DNA of 64,000 bases from Jacaranda mimosifolia (Eukaryota; Streptophyta; Magnoliopsida; Lamiales; Bignoniaceae), in contig CM032127.1 in assembly GCA_018894105.1 (NCBI GenBank), positions 1,459,001 to 1,523,000 on the forward strand, written 5' to 3'. Both the position numbers and the translations under genes were made by a program. Of the stretch, positions 60,285 through 64,000 are shown piece by piece (the first letter of the stretch is position 1; every line of letters begins with the position of its first letter). The notes beneath the pieces are model-generated. The model was not told the origin of the DNA, did not search any database, and was given only the letters and a program-made list of their open reading frames with translations.

Positions 60285-61704
60285 TAGGGTTGTTAATGGG
60301 TCCGATTTGAATCAGATTAGGGCTGTCAACGGGTCGGATTTGGATCGGATATATCATATCCGAATCCGAATCCGATTAACAAAATTTATATCCGAATCCG
60401 ACTTGAAATCCGATAGGATATTTGTTAATTAGTACCATATCCGAATCCAATGGATATCCTAAATCCGGTTAAAAAATCCGATCCGATTTCATTTTTTTTC
60501 TTTCTTGTTTTTTCCTTTTAAATTTTATAAAAATATTGTATTTATAAAGTAAATATATGTCATATTTGAATTTTTAACAACTTTTTATTATATATTAGTC
60601 AAAAAGTTAAATATTTGAATATTAAAGTCCTTTTTCACATTATATTAATGTATAGATAAACTATTATATGTTATTATATTTGATATTTTATCAATATCCC
60701 TCTTATTTTTTAGGTTAAAAAACTCAATATTAATAGTATAATATAGATGTTAATATAAATATTAGGTCAATATAATATATAGATTTTATTTTAAAATATT
60801 ATTAATATTATATATAAGAGTATTAATTTAATAAAAAATATTAAAGTTCGGATTCGGATCTTTAACGGATCGGATTGCTTAATTCCATATCCGATCCATT
60901 TATTTCGAATTTTGAATATTTATAATCGGATCGATCCATCGAATATTTTAATCGAATAAAAATTCTAAAATTCGAATCGAATTCAGATCGGATTCGGACT
61001 AAAATCCGATCTATTGACAGCCCTAAATCAGATTTGTCATATTCGAATTCGAATTTGATTATCAAAATTCGTATTCAAATATGACCTGAAATCCTATAGG
61101 ATCTTTATTAGTTGGTACTATATCTAAATTCGATAGATATCCGAAATTCAATTAAAAATCAGACTCGATTTATTTTTTTTCTTTTTCTTTCTTTTTGAAT
61201 TTTATAAAAATATTGTATTTATAAAATAAATATATGTCATATTTGAATTATTAACAACTTTTTATTATATATTAGTCCAAAAGTTAAATATTTAAATGCT
61301 AAATTTCTATTTCATATTATATTAATGTATAGATGAATTATAATATGTTATTATATTTGGCATTTTATTAATATCTTTTTTATTTGTTAAGTTAAAAACT
61401 CAATATTAATAGTATAATATAGATGGTTATATAGATATTATGTCAATATAATATATAAATTTTACTTTAATATTTTTATTAATATTATATATAAGAGTAT
61501 TAATTTAATAAAAAAATATTAAAGTTTGGATTCGAATATTTAATGGATCAGATTGCTTAATTCCATATTCAATCCACTTATTTCACATTTTAAATATTTA
61601 TAATCGAATAAGATCTATCGAATATTTTAATAGGATAAAAAATTTTAAATTCAAATTAAATTTATATTGAATTTGAATTAAAATTCGATCGATTGACAGC
61701 CATA
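60285..61704. mobile_element. hAT-like MITE, outer older copy
   Basis: The left end is TAGGGTTGTTAATGGG and the right end GATTGACAGCCATA. The flanking 8-mers TGGGCTTA (60277-60284) and TAGGCTGA (61705-61712) agree at 6 of 8 positions. It is interrupted at 60318 by a younger relative. After removing the insert the outer copy is about 700 bp. Confidence 0.75.
60318..61025. mobile_element. hAT-like MITE, inner younger copy
   Basis: The ends are perfect 12-bp inverted repeats TAGGGCTGTCAA and TTGACAGCCCTA, and an exact 8-bp duplication AATCAGAT lies at 60310-60317 and 61026-61033. It is 708 bp without coding capacity. Its interior is closely similar to that of the outer element. Confidence 0.9.
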
Positions 61705-61892
61705 TAGGCTGAGCTTATTTGTTATCTGCAGGCCCATTCTGGCCCACCTTTGCGAACAGAGCAAATCCCAACTATTTCTTTTTAATGATTATTTTGAAAA
61801 TCCCTTCCATCAGTGACTTCTCGATGGAAAAGAAAAAAGAAAAAAGAAAAAAAAACAATTATCTAAAACAATTACAAATTTATAATTTATAG

Positions 61893-61926
61893 GGTGCGCA
61901 TTAGCACACGGTGCGCAAATTAGCAC
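61893..61926. repeat. Direct repeat GGTGCGCA..TTAGCAC upstream of FTSH4
   Basis: Two adjacent copies of about 17 bp, GGTGCGCATTAGCAC and GGTGCGCAAATTAGCAC, lie about 300 bp upstream of the FTSH4 start codon. They could be regulatory or the edge of a repeat. Confidence 0.5.
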
Positions 61927-62221
61927 TTTCGTCTCTCGGCACCGAGTTCAGAGGATCTATTCGCTATATCAAATTGAAGATAATTTTCGTTCGAAGTCGT
62001 TTCGTACTTTCTGAAGAGGAAAACTGAAAATATCAATATTGTTTTTGTCCACTTCAGAGCTTTCTCTCTTTCTCCACCCCATTTTCGATCACTTCTGCAC
62101 TCGAAAATTTCCGAAGTTCACAAGCAAATTTATAGCTTTGGAGGGAGACGGGAAAAAAGGGACTTTGAGGGAGGAAAAAGATTGATTTTTTATTTAAATC
62201 TTTTGTCACTGTTGGGAAAAG

Positions 62222-64000
62222 ATGGCTTTAAGGCGCCTTATCAGTCAGGTCAGCTGCAAAACCCTTATCGCTTGAATGTCTTATGTTTTAGATTTTTGTC
62301 GAGAGTTTTAGCTGTAGTGTTTTTCTTTTTTTTTTACTGTAGAAATGTGTGAGGATACGAAAACCCTAATCTTGATTATGTTTTAGTGAATTGTTTATTT
62401 CCGGGATGGGTTTAATTCTATTAGAAGATCAAAGATTGTTTGTTTGCTGATTTGGTCAGCAAAGAGTTAACTTTCGTTAGGTTTTTGAAGAAAGAAAGTT
62501 CTTCCATCAGCTCACCCCTGGCTCTGTTTAGCTTTATTGGGAAGTTTCTTTATTTGTATGCGAATTATTTTGTAGTTGGAAGTAATTTCTGTTGATGCTT
62601 TGTCACTTGAGAATATCATCAAAATGCCCATCTGATTGCATTCATTTTATATTCAAGATTCAATATGCTTCAACTTCCCGGTCTTACTTTAGTATGTTGT
62701 ATGGATTGTTGCTATAGGTCAAAAGACATGAATCACAGTTGAGGCAGTTAAGCAATTTGGCTGCTCAACCATATCGATCTTCACCATATGCTAGAGGACG
62801 AGGTACGGGCCACTCTTTCGTTAGGCGCAAACTTGTTTTCAACCCATTCTCATTCTGGTGTTCATATTTAATATTATGAGATGGTATAGATTCTGATACA
62901 TTCTTCTTCACGATGAATTGTCTTTTGGGGGGCATATGGTAGAAACGGGCTTTAGTTGATCATATTGTGTCTAATTGGGTTTACATGTATATATATTCTT
63001 CTAACTTAGTTTTCTGAGTATTCCTTTTGCATACTCTCTTGTGACATATTAGGAGTGCTTGCTTCGTCATTATTGTATCAGCTGTAGCTACATAATATCC
63101 AAGTAAGATTGTTTGGTTGAGGACTTCCTTTTCTGATGAATACAGCCATATGTTGGTAGAACATGATTCCAATTTGTGATTGTTGAGTTTTCTTGGATGA
63201 GCATTTCCTCTTTCCTTCGTTCATGTATGGCTTGCATTTAGCGCAAGAAGGCACTCAAAGTTCACTACAAGCATTCCCATGCTTCTCACTATTTGATTTT
63301 CTTATCTAGTGGAGAAGCTTTCAAGTACTGTGGGAACAAGTACCCTAGGAAGATCGAGTTACTTTGGTAGTCTAGCTCGTAGACTACGTGAAACAGAGGG
63401 ATCAAGCGATGCTGCATATCTTAAGGACCTCTATCGTCGAAATGATCCAGAGGCAGTCATAAGACTGTTTGAGAGTGAACCATCACTACATTCTAATCCA
63501 TCAGCTCTTGCTGAATATGTCAAGGCTCTTATTAAGGTTGATAGGCTTGATGAAAGTGAGCTGCTTAAGACATTGCACAGAGGTGAGGACAAAAGAAATT
63601 CGCCTCAGCCTTCAGATTTTCCACCTTAGCTTTATAAACTAGATTCTTTGGAAGAGCTCCAGCCACTGAGCTCCCTTCTTATATGAGTTTGAAGTCCACT
63701 TGAGATATTTCTAGTTTTTGGTATTGATCCATGGACACCTGTATTTACTTGGCTCCTTTCAGGGGTCTTGGGAGCTGCTAGCTCACACATGGATGAGGAA
63801 AGTATTGGAGCGCTTTCAGCTTTCAGAAATGTAGGGAAATCTTCAAAAGATGGAATTCTTGGTACTGCAAGTGCTCCGATACACATGGTGACTGCTGAAG
63901 GTGGGCATTTCAAAGAGCAGTTATGGCGCACAGTCCGTGCTTTGGGTATGGCCTTCCTCTTGATTTCGGGCTTTGGTGCACTCATTGAGGACAGAGGAAT
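62222..64000 (+). CDS. FTSH4: Mitochondrial AAA metalloprotease FTSH4, 5' part
   Basis: Four exons are visible: 62222-62248, 62718-62802, 63310-63582 and 63763 to the window end, giving 207 codons and no stop. The first exon codes for only nine residues. The N-terminus MALRRLISQVKRHESQLRQL is rich in Arg and Ser with almost no acidic residues, as expected for a mitochondrial presequence. It is followed by the family segment RNDPEAVIRLFESEPSLHSN and by EYVKALIKVDRLDESELLK. A single transmembrane stretch GMAFLLISGFGALI lies near residue 195. The AAA ATPase and M41 zinc protease domains lie beyond the window. FTSH4 forms the i-AAA complex of the inner membrane facing the intermembrane space, where it degrades unassembled or damaged proteins. 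The call rests on close match in the visible part and on synteny. Confidence 0.93.

Larger units (their letters stand above)
58430..61890. other. Intergenic between IDD and FTSH4
   Basis: I see no gene. The IDD 3' untranslated region probably ends by about 58580. The main structure is a nested pair of hAT-like MITEs (60285-61704). The rest is AT-rich. Confidence 0.65.

Noticed and set aside
1..64000. tRNA, rRNA, CRISPR, operon or prokaryotic features
   Set aside because: None was seen; the window is plant nuclear DNA with introns and MITEs.

Overview
The window is nuclear DNA from a flowering plant, most likely a eudicot. Genes are interrupted by GT-AG introns, coding sequence is intact in single frames across inferred splice junctions, and intergenic DNA is very AT-rich and packed with miniature inverted-repeat transposons (MITEs) of plant type. 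The species cannot be read from the sequence; an asterid is a guess only.

Eight protein-coding genes can be modelled. From left to right: a calmodulin-binding IQM-family protein (2324-4486, +); an IQ67-domain protein of the IQD6/7/8 type (9409-11613, +); the strigolactone cytochrome P450 MAX1/CYP711A (11873-15218, -); a class A2 heat-stress transcription factor, HSFA2-like (19811-21790, -); a CC-type glutaredoxin of the GRXC6 kind (37094-37552, +); a plasma-membrane-type ADP/ATP carrier, PM-ANT1-like (43756-46763, -); an INDETERMINATE-domain zinc-finger factor, IDD7-like (56395-58424, +); and the 5' part of the mitochondrial AAA protease FTSH4 (62222-64000, +, cut by the window end). In seven of the eight the exon sums give complete open frames. 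FTSH4 is open as far as it goes.

The order IQM - IQD - MAX1 - HSFA2 - (others) - FTSH4 matches, from memory, Arabidopsis At2g26190 - At2g26180 - At2g26170 - At2g26150 - At2g26140. The IQM plus GRXC6 pair matches the sister segment At4g33050/At4g33040. This is therefore an ancestral gene block expanded by transposons. The genes do not form one pathway. Two are calmodulin targets, one makes a branching hormone, one drives heat acclimation, and the rest serve redox control, nucleotide transport, transcription and mitochondrial protein quality control.

The gene-poor stretches (about 4.7-9, 15.3-19, 22-37, 37.6-43.7, 47-55.7 and 58.5-61.9 kb) hold three kinds of element: Tourist-like (PIF/Harbinger) MITEs with TTA/TAA target duplications, hAT-like MITEs with 8-bp duplications, and one SINE-like insertion with a 17-bp duplication. 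Two cases of an element nested inside a relative are clear, and one has its empty site preserved in a paralogue within the window. There are also two tandem-repeat arrays and several microsatellites.

I found no undescribed biological system. The most useful specific observations are a GC-AG intron in MAX1, a perfect heat-shock element just upstream of the HSFA2 TATA box, a Trp-to-Leu change in the HSF DNA-binding domain, an in-frame stop-free 81-nt intron in the IDD gene, loss of the usual GRX C-terminal motif, and a cluster of ACGT-core sites at 33.2-33.5 kb.
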